Shown: one piece after another, positions 54,293 to 62,844 of the stretch
Numbering within the stretch: position 1 is the first letter of the stretch
Layout: each line of letters opens with the position of its first letter
Assembly (NCBI RefSeq): GCF_947494555.1
Contig: NZ_CANLVF010000004.1
Span: forward strand, 620,001-684,000
Reading direction: 5' to 3'
Origin: an uncultured Roseibium sp.
GTDB lineage: Bacteria > Pseudomonadota > Alphaproteobacteria > Rhizobiales > Stappiaceae
DNA length: 64,000 nt
The notes under the pieces: generated by a model
What the model saw: the letters and a program-made list of their open reading frames with translations, nothing else
What the model was told of the DNA's origin: nothing
Database searches by the model: none
Position numbers and translations under genes: made by a program

Positions 54293-56248
54293 ATGACGAC
54301 GGACAAGAAATCTTCTGGCGGAACATCCTCTTCTGGCGGAAGCGGATCCGGCCCAACCGACAAGCCGGGCAGCAGCGCGAAACCTTCGACCAGTGCAGGC
54401 GCCAAACGGCCGGTCACGATCGATCTGACGGCAGAAAAAGTGAATGAAAAGCCGGGCACATCCGGGGCGGGACCGGCATCCAGCAGCACTCCGAGAACGG
54501 GTAGCGCGGCTACGCCGGGCAAGAAGCCTTCCGATTTGAAGCCGGAGAGTGCAAAGACGGACCCGGCCAAACCAGAAGCCGCATCGACATCTTCTTCCGG
54601 GCTGAAAAGCAGCACGGCCCCGTCGTCTTCCTCGACCGCAAAATCGTCTCCGAGCAGTGCCCGTTCAACGACAGGAACCTCGTCGTCTTCCACCAGTCCG
54701 CGCTCTTCGACCTCAAGCACCAGTTCCAGTTCAACGGCGAAACCGGGGGCAGCAACGACGTCATCCTCTAAACCGGCGAGCTCAAGCAGTGCTTCCGGTT
54801 CCAAAACGCCGGCATCGTCCTCCAGGCCGACAGGATCTTCGACATTTTCCAATCCGCCTGCAGCTCAGGAGCGTGGCGGTGTAGGTGCATTCGGGGTTTT
54901 GATCGCTGCCGTTATCGGCGGAATTATCGTTCTTGGTGGCGGTTTCGGGCTTCATCAGGCCGGGATTCTCAAGTTGACGCCCGAGCAGGATCAGCAACTT
55001 GCCGGCGCTCTTTCCGCGGCAGAACGGAAAATTTCGGATCTTGAACAGAAACTCGAGGAGGTCGGCGCGTCAGCGACCAACCAGTCTGCCGGCCAGGCAC
55101 TGACCGCCCTTGAAGCGAAGGTGTCGTCGCTGGAAAGTGACGTCCAAAGCGCGGTCTCCTCAGCATCCGCCGATGTCGCGCCTGCGATCGATGCCCTGAA
55201 GAAGGATATCGAAACCCTCCGCGGCGATGTCGCATCGGCAGGAGGAAGCGGCGGTGCTGCTGGCACGGTCAATCTCCAGCCTCTTGAAACGCGTATCGAC
55301 GCGCTTGAAACCGCATCTTCGCAGCAGTCCGATGTCGATCTGAAACCCTTGGAAGACAGGCTTTCCAAGCTTGAAAGCGAAGCCACATCGACAACAAGTG
55401 CGGCAGACACGCTGTCCGGCTCCGTATCCGGTCTGGAAACCGCGATGAGCGGATTGAAGACACAGTTCGCCGACGTTGAAAACCGGCTGCAAAATACGGA
55501 AGCGACCGCCAAGGCGGCGCAAACCGCGGTGTCGACGTCTGACGTTTCACTGAAGACGCTGGCGGACAGCCAGGCCCGTGCGACGGAAACCCTGTCCAGT
55601 CTATCGTCCGATATCAATTCCGTGGGCGCGGCCAATACTGCCGCGCTCGAGACGATCCGTGCGGAACTCGATGCGATATCAAAGCGACTTCAGCATGTTG
55701 AAAGCACAATGGGCGACGCAACGGCCCGCGAAGTCGCAGCCCGTGCGTTGTCTGTCTCCGCGTTGAAATCGGCCGTCGATTCCGGCCGTCCATACGAAAC
55801 GGAACTTGCTGCGGTCAAAGCGGGCCTGCCGTCCGACATTGATGTGAAAGCGCTGGAAGCACATGCCAAGACGGGTGTCGAGCCCGTTTCCGTACTGATT
55901 GCCCAGTTTCCACCCGTTGCGCGGAAGATCTATCAGACATTCTCGGAGCCCGACCATTCTGACGACGTTTTGAACAGTCTTCTTGCGAGCGCGCGGTCCA
56001 TCGTTGCCGTCAGGGGGCCGGGCGATGCCGATGGCACAGGACCGGAAGCCTCCTTGCGGCGCATGGAAAATGCTGTTTCCAACGGCAATCTGGAAGGCGC
56101 GATTTCGGCTTATCAGGACCTGCCCGATGCGGCAAAGGCTGCCGGTAGCGAGTGGGTTGCCCGCGCGCAGGCGCGCGTCGAAGTAGATAGTCTCACCGAC
56201 AAGGCTTCTCAGGAAGTGCTGAACGCGCTTGCTGCGAACGACAGTTAA
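54293..56248 (+). CDS. Mic60/mitofilin-like inner membrane protein
   Basis: Protein of 651 aa. Residues 1-195 are low-complexity and rich in Ser, Thr, Pro, Lys and Ala. One membrane helix lies at about 200-224 (GAFGVLIAAVIGGIIVLGGGF), followed by a long coiled coil in the periplasm (about 235-500) and a C-terminal mitofilin signature domain (ELAAVKAGLPSDIDVKALEAHAKTGV and following). Its place between hemD and hemY matches the published alphaproteobacterial Mic60 locus. It probably shapes inner-membrane contacts with the envelope, as Mic60 does for cristae. Confidence 0.88.
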   Translation: MTTDKKSSGGTSSSGGSGSGPTDKPGSSAKPSTSAGAKRPVTIDLTAEKVNEKPGTSGAGPASSSTPRTGSAATPGKKPSDLKPESAKTDPAKPEAASTSSSGLKSSTAPSSSSTAKSSPSSARSTTGTSSSSTSPRSSTSSTSSSSTAKPGAATTSSSKPASSSSASGSKTPASSSRPTGSSTFSNPPAAQERGGVGAFGVLIAAVIGGIIVLGGGFGLHQAGILKLTPEQDQQLAGALSAAERKISDLEQKLEEVGASATNQSAGQALTALEAKVSSLESDVQSAVSSASADVAPAIDALKKDIETLRGDVASAGGSGGAAGTVNLQPLETRIDALETASSQQSDVDLKPLEDRLSKLESEATSTTSAADTLSGSVSGLETAMSGLKTQFADVENRLQNTEATAKAAQTAVSTSDVSLKTLADSQARATETLSSLSSDINSVGAANTAALETIRAELDAISKRLQHVESTMGDATAREVAARALSVSALKSAVDSGRPYETELAAVKAGLPSDIDVKALEAHAKTGVEPVSVLIAQFPPVARKIYQTFSEPDHSDDVLNSLLASARSIVAVRGPGDADGTGPEASLRRMENAVSNGNLEGAISAYQDLPDAAKAAGSEWVARAQARVEVDSLTDKASQEVLNALAANDS

Positions 56249-56325
56249 GCGGCAACCGGTTTCATGGTGATCGCGCAGTTGATTTTTGAGCCGGATCCGC
56301 CCGGCGACGCTTGGGAGCAAGCTTC

Positions 56326-58293
56326 ATGATCCGCGTCTTTTTCTTCTTTTTCCTGCTGTTTTTGCTGGCATTGGGTTTTGCCTGGATGGCGGACCTGCCG
56401 GGCACGATTTCCGTGAGCTGGAACGGGTATGTCTGGGAGCAGCCGCCGGTGATTTTCGCGCTGGTGGTCGGCGTCTTGCTTGCGGCGCTTCTGTTTGCGG
56501 TGTGGGTGATCCGGGTGATCTTGAAATCGCCGCAGATCGCGAACCGGTTCTTCAAGCGCCGGCGCAAGGACAAGGGTTACGAGGCGCTGTCCCATGGGCT
56601 GATCGCGCTTGGAACGGGAAATGCGAAACTGGCACGGCGCTACGGCCTGGATGCGGACCGGCTGCTGGCCGAAGAACCTGCGGCCAAACTTCTCCTGGCA
56701 CAGACCGCGCAGCTTGCGGGCAAGGATGACGAAGCCCGCCAGCGGTTCGAAGCCATGTTGGACGACCCGGAAACCAAGGCGCTGGGGCTCCACGGTCTCT
56801 TTGTTGAGGCTGAGCGCCAAAGGGAACCTGTTGCCGCAAGACACTATGCCGAAGAGGCTGCCAAAACGTCGCCCGGGCTAGAATGGGCGGGAAAGGCGGT
56901 TCTCGGCTACCAGGCGGTTGCCCATCATTGGGATGAAGCCCTCAAGACGCTGGAGCGCAATTACGCTGCCAAGCTCCTGGACAAGAAGGCCTATCGTCGG
57001 CAGCGCGCCGTGATATTGACGGCCCTTGCCCAAAAGCTCGAGGGCGGCGAACCGGAGCGTGCCTTTTCGTTGGCCAAGGAAGCGCATGGACTGGCGCTCG
57101 ACCTGGTTCCTGCCGCCGTTTTGACATCGCGTCTTGCCACACGCAGAGGCGACGTCCGCAAGGCGGCAAAAGTGCTTGAAGCGACCTGGCGGCTTTCGCC
57201 CCATCCCGAACTTGCCGAAACTTACGCGCATGTTCGCACGGGCGATTCCGCTGTCGACCGGCTGAAACGCGTCAAGTCGTTGTCCGCACAACGCGCCGGC
57301 ACACCTGAAGGGGCGATTGCGATTGCCAGGGCCGCGCTCGAGGCACGCGAATTTGACGAGGCGCGCGCCCAATTGAAAAAGCTGCTGCAGTCCGAGCCGA
57401 CGCGTGGTGCTTTCCTCCTGATGGCAGAAGTGGAAGAAGCCGAGCACGGCGACAGGGGCCGTATGCGCGACTGGTTGGCCAGGGCTCTGAAAGCGCCACA
57501 GGACAAGGCCTGGGTCGCGGACGGCATTGTCTCTGCCGAATGGCAGCCCGTGTCACCCGTGACAGGAAGACTGGACGCGTTCCAGTGGAGCATTCCAGCC
57601 GCCGGTCTGGACGAGGAAGGAGAGCTTGTCGAGGACAGTCTGTTCGACGCACCGGCCTTGCCCGCTGCGGTTCCAACTGCAGAGCCGGTGAAAACGGAGC
57701 CTGTACAGCCGGCCGCAAGTGCCGGTGTCGACGAAGCAAAGACCGTAGAGCTGAAAGCCGAACCTGCCGACGCCGACGCCAAGCCAGCGTCATCGGCTTC
57801 GCACGATCCAAAGCCGGTCACCAGCACGCCGGCCAGCAGCGCACCCGCCAGGGGCACGAACGCAAAGCACGGCTTTGAAGGGACAACTGACGATGTGCGT
57901 TTCAGTCCCGCACTGAACGATCTTCCAGACGGGTCGTCCGCGGCCACTGATGGCGAACCGACAAAGGAAGAGGCAAAGGCGGACGCGCCAAAGGCGGCGG
58001 AACCGGAAAAGCCAGCTGTTGCCGGCGATGAAGAACCGGACGTAACTGCCGATGCGGCCAGCGCGGGAGATGCCGATACGAAGAAGGGATCATCGGAGGC
58101 TGAGGCCGCCAGTGCAGAGCCGTCTGAGGAAAAGACCGGCGAAAAGAAAGCAGAGAATGGCAAGGCCGAAGCGGTCGACGATCCTGACGGACCGATCCAG
58201 TTTCCACTCAAGCGCATGCCGGATGATCCTGGCACGGACGACGATGAAAAAGACAAGGCCGCGAAGTCCTCTCGTCCCCGCTTCTTCAACTGA
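56326..58293 (+). CDS. hemY: HemY-family membrane TPR protein
   Basis: Protein of 655 aa with two N-terminal membrane helices (about 3-24 and 44-66) and the HemY_N domain (FAWMADLPGTISVSWNGYVWEQPP). TPR-like helical repeats follow to about residue 420, and the last 200 residues are disordered, rich in Ala, Lys, Glu and Ser, ending PRFFN. This is the TPR protein named HemY by synteny with haem genes, not protoporphyrinogen oxidase. Its role is thought to be tied to haem synthesis. GGGAG lies nine bases before the ATG at 56326. Confidence 0.9.
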   Translation: MIRVFFFFFLLFLLALGFAWMADLPGTISVSWNGYVWEQPPVIFALVVGVLLAALLFAVWVIRVILKSPQIANRFFKRRRKDKGYEALSHGLIALGTGNAKLARRYGLDADRLLAEEPAAKLLLAQTAQLAGKDDEARQRFEAMLDDPETKALGLHGLFVEAERQREPVAARHYAEEAAKTSPGLEWAGKAVLGYQAVAHHWDEALKTLERNYAAKLLDKKAYRRQRAVILTALAQKLEGGEPERAFSLAKEAHGLALDLVPAAVLTSRLATRRGDVRKAAKVLEATWRLSPHPELAETYAHVRTGDSAVDRLKRVKSLSAQRAGTPEGAIAIARAALEAREFDEARAQLKKLLQSEPTRGAFLLMAEVEEAEHGDRGRMRDWLARALKAPQDKAWVADGIVSAEWQPVSPVTGRLDAFQWSIPAAGLDEEGELVEDSLFDAPALPAAVPTAEPVKTEPVQPAASAGVDEAKTVELKAEPADADAKPASSASHDPKPVTSTPASSAPARGTNAKHGFEGTTDDVRFSPALNDLPDGSSAATDGEPTKEEAKADAPKAAEPEKPAVAGDEEPDVTADAASAGDADTKKGSSEAEAASAEPSEEKTGEKKAENGKAEAVDDPDGPIQFPLKRMPDDPGTDDDEKDKAAKSSRPRFFN

Positions 58294-58491
58294 GGCAGAG
58301 GCACCGATTTTCGAGCCGTTGCCGGTACTTTGCAAGGGACGCCGGATTGCGCCACGCGCAAGATGTGTTCTTCAGCAAGGAAGCTGCTTGTTGCCCCTTG
58401 CATCTGAAGCCAAGCTCCGGTAATTAGCGGCCCACTCGATGCACTTTCGAGCGGGCGCGCACCTCGCACGCCAACCTGATTTTCAGGATAG

Positions 58492-58567
58492 GCCGCTGTA
58501 GCTCAGTTGGTAGAGCACGTCATTCGTAATGATGGGGTCGTAGGTTCGAGTCCTATCAGCGGCACCA
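58492..58567 (+). tRNA. tRNA-Thr (anticodon CGU), CCA encoded
   Basis: Acceptor stem GCCGCTG/CAGCGGC, D arm GCTC..GAGC, anticodon stem CGTCA/TGATG with loop TTCGTAA (anticodon CGT, reading ACG), T arm GTAGG-TTCGAGT-CCTAT, then ACCA. All arms pair. A tyrosine recombinase gene begins 101 bases later on the same strand, so the 3' end of this tRNA is the likely attachment site of an integrated element. Confidence 0.95.
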
Positions 58568-58668
58568 GTTTTAGACATTGAATTAATTGTCTATTTTACT
58601 CTTCCAGCATCATAGAATTCCGATTTGACAAAGCTGCTTGGCACACTCTTGGCACAGCAGGTTTCATC

Positions 58669-59656
58669 ATGGCATCGATCAGGAAGCGCTCTGGCAAATA
58701 TCACGTTCAAGTCAGGCGGCAAGGATTTCCGACAAGGACAAAGAGCTTTCTCCAGCATAAGGACACGAAGGAGTGGGCTCGACAACGGGAGCTTGAAGCA
58801 GACCGGGGAGATCTGAAAAGCTCAAAGTCAGACCTAAAGAAATATACCTTAGGTGATATTGTTTCTCGGTATCTGGATGAGGTGGTCCCACTCAAGAAGC
58901 AGTCGGTTGAGACCCATTTCTTGAATGCGTTTCTGAGACATTCGATCTGTTCCAAACGTCTTGATCAGCTGACTACAGCAGACTTTGCTGCCTACCGTGA
59001 CGAACGGTTGAAGACCATTGCTCCCATAAGTCTGAAACGGCAACTGGCCCCCATTAGTCACGCCTTCGAGATCGCTAAAACAGAGTGGGGAATTCCGATC
59101 CAAGAGAACCCTGTCGAAAAGCTGAGACTGAAGGCTCGGGACAACCGTGGTGAGCGCAGGCTGAAGGTCGGGGAACAGGAAGAGCTCCTCGAAGCAGCTA
59201 GAACACGTCAGAATCCCCTAATCGAAAAGGTCGTTATTTTCGCTATAGAAACAGGCATGCGAAGGGGTGAGATCCTTGGGCTACGCTGGGGACCAAGTAG
59301 ACCTCAAACGACGCTCAGTGACCGTCCTAGAGTCAAAGAGCGGCTATTCACGCACCATTCCACTGACACCGGGAGCTCTTGCACTCTTGCACGGTATGAA
59401 AAGGGAGGTAGAGAGAGTTTTTCCTCTTACTGCCAATGCTTTACGGATGGCATGGGAGCGAATGTTGGCGAGGACCGATATCGAAGACCTTCACTTCCAT
59501 GACCTGAGACATGAGGCGATTAGCGGGTTCTTTGAGATGGGCTTGACAGTTCCGGAAGTGGCTTCGATTTCAGGTCACCGGGACATGAAAATGCTGATGA
59601 GATATGCCCACGCTGACGCGACAAGGTTGGCAAAGAAGCTGGAAGCAGCAGAGTGA
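58669..59656 (+). pseudogene. Tyrosine recombinase (phage-type integrase), frameshifted
   Basis: The N-terminal arm-binding and core-binding domains (ASIRKRSGKYHVQVRRQGF; YLDEVVPLKKQSVETHF) and the first catalytic Arg (ETGMRRGEILGLRW) are in one frame up to about 59290. The rest (QVDLKRRSVTVLESKSG, then HDLRHE, SGHRDM and the catalytic Tyr in LMRYAHAD) is in another. Removing one G from the GGGG run at 59288-59291 rejoins the two as RWDQVDLKRR, so a one-base insertion broke the gene (or it is a sequencing error). All R-H-R-H-Y residues survive. It adjoins tRNA-Thr in integrase position. Confidence 0.88.
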
Positions 59657-59746
59657 TAGGCACTCAGGACGGTTTGTACAGCTTCGCAGGTCTAACTGGT
59701 GGGCTGTCCCTCCTTTAAGAGAGCTCGTTCTACATGCAAATTGCAG

Positions 59747-60355
59747 TCACGCCTTTTGTCTTCTGCCTTCAAAAAAAAGGACCTTTTCGATTGCCCTTGT
59801 TTTGCAGACCGGATTCAGATTTGGGCAGGCTCCGATGATGACTTTGTTAACCGCGTGTTGAGCTTGGTCCTTAAGCTGAGTTGGGCACTTCGCGATGTAA
59901 GTGAGGTAATCGATATACGTGGATTTCTGATTTACCTTATGACTTGATTTAATTGAAAAAACTCTCGCAACTCGGCTGTCCCAGATCGGAAACCAATCGG
60001 GATTGACGAAGTGTAGCACCTTGCTTGTACCAACCCAGCTTTTGTTAACGGGTGCCATCTTCCCCATAACATCAACGAACTCTAGGGCACCTTCAAAGCC
60101 ATTGACGTTGCGAAGCTTCCAAAACACCTCGTCAGTTGGTTGATGATGCCATCTGGCCGGAGATATTTCTCTCAATATTGTTGGCATCCATGAGTAGGCC
60201 AACCGGCAAATCATGTTGAGTTCGAGTATGCCCGCATCTTCTCGAATTGAGTCAACGAACTGTATGATCTCGTAGTAGTCCTTGTCGTACTGCTCGATGG
60301 ACGCATTGTTTTTGTAATTTTCAATCATGTTTGCCAATTCCACCCTCACATGCAT
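59747..60355 (-). CDS. Hypothetical island protein, 202 aa
   Basis: I do not recognise the family. Start chosen at the ATG at 60355, where GGAGG lies seven bases upstream; an in-frame GTG at 60376 has none. The protein is aromatic-rich, with SWMPTILREISPARWH and the striking SKVLHFVNPDWFPIWDSRVARV (key residues LHF, P, PIWD). Similar 'LHF..P..FPIWD' stretches occur in uncharacterised proteins of mobile regions as I recall them, but no function follows. Base composition is clearly more AT-rich than the chromosome around it, in keeping with transfer together with the integrase. Confidence 0.75.
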   Translation of the reverse strand: MHVRVELANMIENYKNNASIEQYDKDYYEIIQFVDSIREDAGILELNMICRLAYSWMPTILREISPARWHHQPTDEVFWKLRNVNGFEGALEFVDVMGKMAPVNKSWVGTSKVLHFVNPDWFPIWDSRVARVFSIKSSHKVNQKSTYIDYLTYIAKCPTQLKDQAQHAVNKVIIGACPNLNPVCKTRAIEKVLFFEGRRQKA

Positions 60356-60376
60356 GTCCAGCCTCCAGATCATCAC

Positions 60377-60784
60377 GTTGCCATAGCGAAACTAGACTTC
60401 CAAAAATGGCTTCGCAAAGAGCTCCTTAAAGTTGATTACTGCCAACATCAAACGTCTCGCCAGATCGGCGCTGAACTGGGTGCAAAACTTTCGATCAAGT
60501 AGCGCTAAAGCTCAAAATCATAAAATTACGGAGTAACAAAATAGAATTGTCTAGTTATTTTTAAGGATGATTGCGTAACTTGAAATTTTATTTTATTTTC
60601 CCTCTCAACTATAAGTATTTAATCTCATAAACGTGCCACATATCACAATTTCATACAAAAAACTCTGCTAATAACTTGAACTAGACACACGTAGATTGAG
60701 TTCCGCTTGCTGTTTACTGCGCAAAACGACAAATCAAATCGGCTAGTAGAGCTCCGCTGTTACAAATAGTTTGGGGAGGCTGTA
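60377..60784. other. AT-rich divergent intergenic region of the island
   Basis: About 400 bases with no protein-like frame between two divergent island genes. It is strongly AT-rich (for example TTTTATTTTATTTTCCCTC near 60588) and must hold both promoters. A ribosome site GGGGAGG lies just before the 60785 gene. I see no repeat, tRNA or clear hairpin. Confidence 0.5.
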
Positions 60785-61828
60785 ATGACCCAAAATAACG
60801 CAAAAGAGATCGCTAAGAATACTGCACACCTACTCATTAGCGATTGGGCAAATTCCGCTCATAGAGGTGTTGGGGATGCAATCACAGTCTCAATTTTGAA
60901 CGACCTTGAAAAGTTGAATGCAGTCAGCGCCCTAGATTATGTGCTTCAACCACTTGCCGTGGTGACACCATTTTTTGCTCCAGCGATGGTCGCTGTCTTT
61001 AAAGCTGGGTCACCAGCGATCAACCCTGATCAGTATCGAAAGCTGATAAAGAACATAGACAACTTTACAGCGGTTGACAAAAACAAAATCCTCAGTGAGT
61101 TGAGTATGACAAATGCCACTCTTAGCACTGTTGGTGCTGCGAAGAGTGTGTCGATTTTCGGAGGAGTGGACTACAATAGAACGGATATTTTGGCCGAGGC
61201 TCGCACACATTTGGACAAGATGAAAGCCAAGCTGATAATCGCGGCATTTACGCTGATTGACAAAGAGTTTGACCAAAATCCAGAGTGGTTCGCTCGCGAT
61301 AGGATGGCCGACAAGGTTCTAGCGTACAAATACGTCAACAGGGTTCGCAACTCGAAAGGAGAAATGGTCGGGCAATTGGATGAAGCGTTGGTCCGGCTTG
61401 ATCTGCAAGCCAAAACAAGCATGGCTCTAATTGGCGGGTTTTCAAAATTTTCGTCGAGTTTTGTCGATGGAACTATGCAAGCTGGAGTTGTTGACAGTTT
61501 AAATCAGATTGTCCTCAAAGAATTTCATGAAAACTATCCTGGAGCACACATCACAGAGTGCGAACTCAAAAGCATTCATAAATATGGTGGTACATTGCGT
61601 ATTTCGGAGCAAAAGGCGCGGACAGTGCACAAGAGCGAGACTGCATCGGGGTGGTCTCCGGCGACCTTTCCAGTCGTTTGGCACACCGAGACAAAAACTT
61701 ACGCTAGACGGATCTCAAAAATCCACTTCAAAGAAAGCAACGCAAAGTCGAGCAGCATTGAAGTCCATTGGCACCCAAATATCCAAAACCGCTTCACCGA
61801 CTTTGGATTCGGTTTCACTCCTGTCTGA
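60785..61828 (+). CDS. Hypothetical island protein, 347 aa
   Basis: Complete frame with GGGGAGG seven bases before the ATG. I do not recognise a domain. It has a weakly hydrophobic segment near residues 53-70 (YVLQPLAVVTPFFAPAMVAVFKAG) that could enter a membrane, a helical middle (AEARTHLDKMKAKLIIAAFTLIDKEFD) and a beta-rich, His/Trp-containing end (SIHKYGGTLRISEQ; SIEVHWHPNIQN). Codon use is AT-rich like the 59747 gene and unlike the chromosome. It is followed at once by insertion-sequence remnants. Confidence 0.72.
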   Translation: MTQNNAKEIAKNTAHLLISDWANSAHRGVGDAITVSILNDLEKLNAVSALDYVLQPLAVVTPFFAPAMVAVFKAGSPAINPDQYRKLIKNIDNFTAVDKNKILSELSMTNATLSTVGAAKSVSIFGGVDYNRTDILAEARTHLDKMKAKLIIAAFTLIDKEFDQNPEWFARDRMADKVLAYKYVNRVRNSKGEMVGQLDEALVRLDLQAKTSMALIGGFSKFSSSFVDGTMQAGVVDSLNQIVLKEFHENYPGAHITECELKSIHKYGGTLRISEQKARTVHKSETASGWSPATFPVVWHTETKTYARRISKIHFKESNAKSSSIEVHWHPNIQNRFTDFGFGFTPV

Positions 61829-61869
61829 GTTTATTGCAAATCATCGAGCCCTGATCGCATCAGGTCCAT

Positions 61870-62186
61870 GGGAATAATCGTAACTTCATTGAGCGGTTCA
61901 ACGACAAGCTGAGCTGTGGCCGCGCCTTTGCGAGAAGCGCTCTATTTATCTGCAACAGTGCAAGAGTTGGTGTGTGCCTCAAGAACGCGGCCGAATGTTG
62001 GCCTTCAACGGACGGTTCAGGGCGGAGTGCTTGAATGCACACTGGTTCCTGAGCCTTGCGGATGCAGCCGAAAAGTTAGAGGATTGGCGCAAGGACTATA
62101 ACGAACACAGACCTCATGGTGCCATCGGCAACAAGGTGCCGGTGGACCTGATGAAATCAGAACACGCAGCCAGCCCGTGTTCCTGA
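61870..62186 (+). mobile_element. Remnants of insertion-sequence transposase genes
   Basis: 61874-61970 encodes NRNFIERFNDKL followed, after a frame change, by ALYLSATVQELVCA, similar to the C-terminus of IS5-type transposases. 61985-62186 encodes FNGRFRAECLNAHWFLSLAD and WRKDYNEHRPHGAIGNKVP, the C-terminal part of IS3-family OrfB with the final catalytic Glu (E in RAECLN). Both lack the rest of the gene. The first assignment is weaker than the second. They mark repeated insertion and decay at the island edge. Confidence 0.7.
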
Positions 62187-62263
62187 TTTGGTCCGGAAAA
62201 CTCTAGCCCACCCCGAGGGCGCGTTGGGTAGCACCTCATCACAAAGCATCGGACGGCGAAAAG

Positions 62264-62289
62264 AAAAAGGCGGTCCTGAAGGACCGCCT
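62264..62289 (-). terminator. Rho-independent terminator of the VPLPA-CTERM gene
   Basis: On the minus strand AGGCGGTCC, loop TTCA, GGACCGCCT then TTTTT, 24 bases after the stop at 62314. The nine-pair stem is perfect. Confidence 0.9.
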
Positions 62290-62313
62290 CTCAATCTTTT
62301 TATCAGGTCAGTC

Positions 62314-62844
62314 TTAGGCGGTTTTTTGCCTGCGCCATCCCATGAAACCGAGAAGGCCGAGACCTCCAGCAAGCAGTGGAAGAGCCGCCGGTAGCGGGAC
62401 CACTGTGGTATTGACACCCTGCGTAATCGTGAAGCTGCCGATGAAGTTCGTCCCGCCAGATGGAGCGGTCACAGCGTTCGAGCCGTTGAAGCTCGTGTCC
62501 AGGCGGTAGTTGTAAACACCGTTTGCCAATCCATTAATCGTGAGCGAAAAGGCACCACTTAATGAACCGAACGAAGCGGAGACCGTGTCCCAGTTCGACG
62601 CAGCGCCCAAAGGGTTAGTGCTCCCCAAATTGGTTGTGAACGCATATTGGTTGCCGGTCAACGGGCCGCCTGTCATCAAAATGCCCGCAACCGGGGACGA
62701 GCTACCGCCATGCCAATGGCCGAGAAAGACCGTCGCGTTGGCGCCTGAGACCATGTCACCAATCGCTACCGTGTGTGCTGAAGCCGCCCCTGAAGACAGC
62801 CCTGCTGCCAGGAGACCTGCAGCCATTACCTTTGAAAGTTTCAT
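62314..62844 (-). CDS. Secreted VPLPA-CTERM sorting-domain protein
   Basis: Protein of 176 aa with a signal peptide (MKLSKVMAAGLLAAGLSSGAASA), a beta-rich mature part of about 125 residues, and a C-terminal tripartite sorting signal: VPLPAALPLL, a hydrophobic helix (LAGGLGLLGFMGW) and the basic end RRQKTA. Such signals are recognised by exosortase-type enzymes that cut and release or anchor the protein at the surface. No exosortase gene is visible in this window. Function of the mature part unknown. Confidence 0.9.
   Translation of the reverse strand: MKLSKVMAAGLLAAGLSSGAASAHTVAIGDMVSGANATVFLGHWHGGSSSPVAGILMTGGPLTGNQYAFTTNLGSTNPLGAASNWDTVSASFGSLSGAFSLTINGLANGVYNYRLDTSFNGSNAVTAPSGGTNFIGSFTITQGVNTTVVPLPAALPLLAGGLGLLGFMGWRRQKTA

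Noticed and set aside
54166-54852. 228-codon minus-strand frame rich in Asp, Glu, Val and Leu
   Set aside because: It is the mirror of the Ser/Thr-rich repeat region of the Mic60-like gene on the plus strand; no ribosome site.
57222-58469. 415-codon minus-strand frame rich in Ser and Ala
   Set aside because: Opposite to the disordered tail of hemY; composition follows from the GC-rich codons of the real gene.
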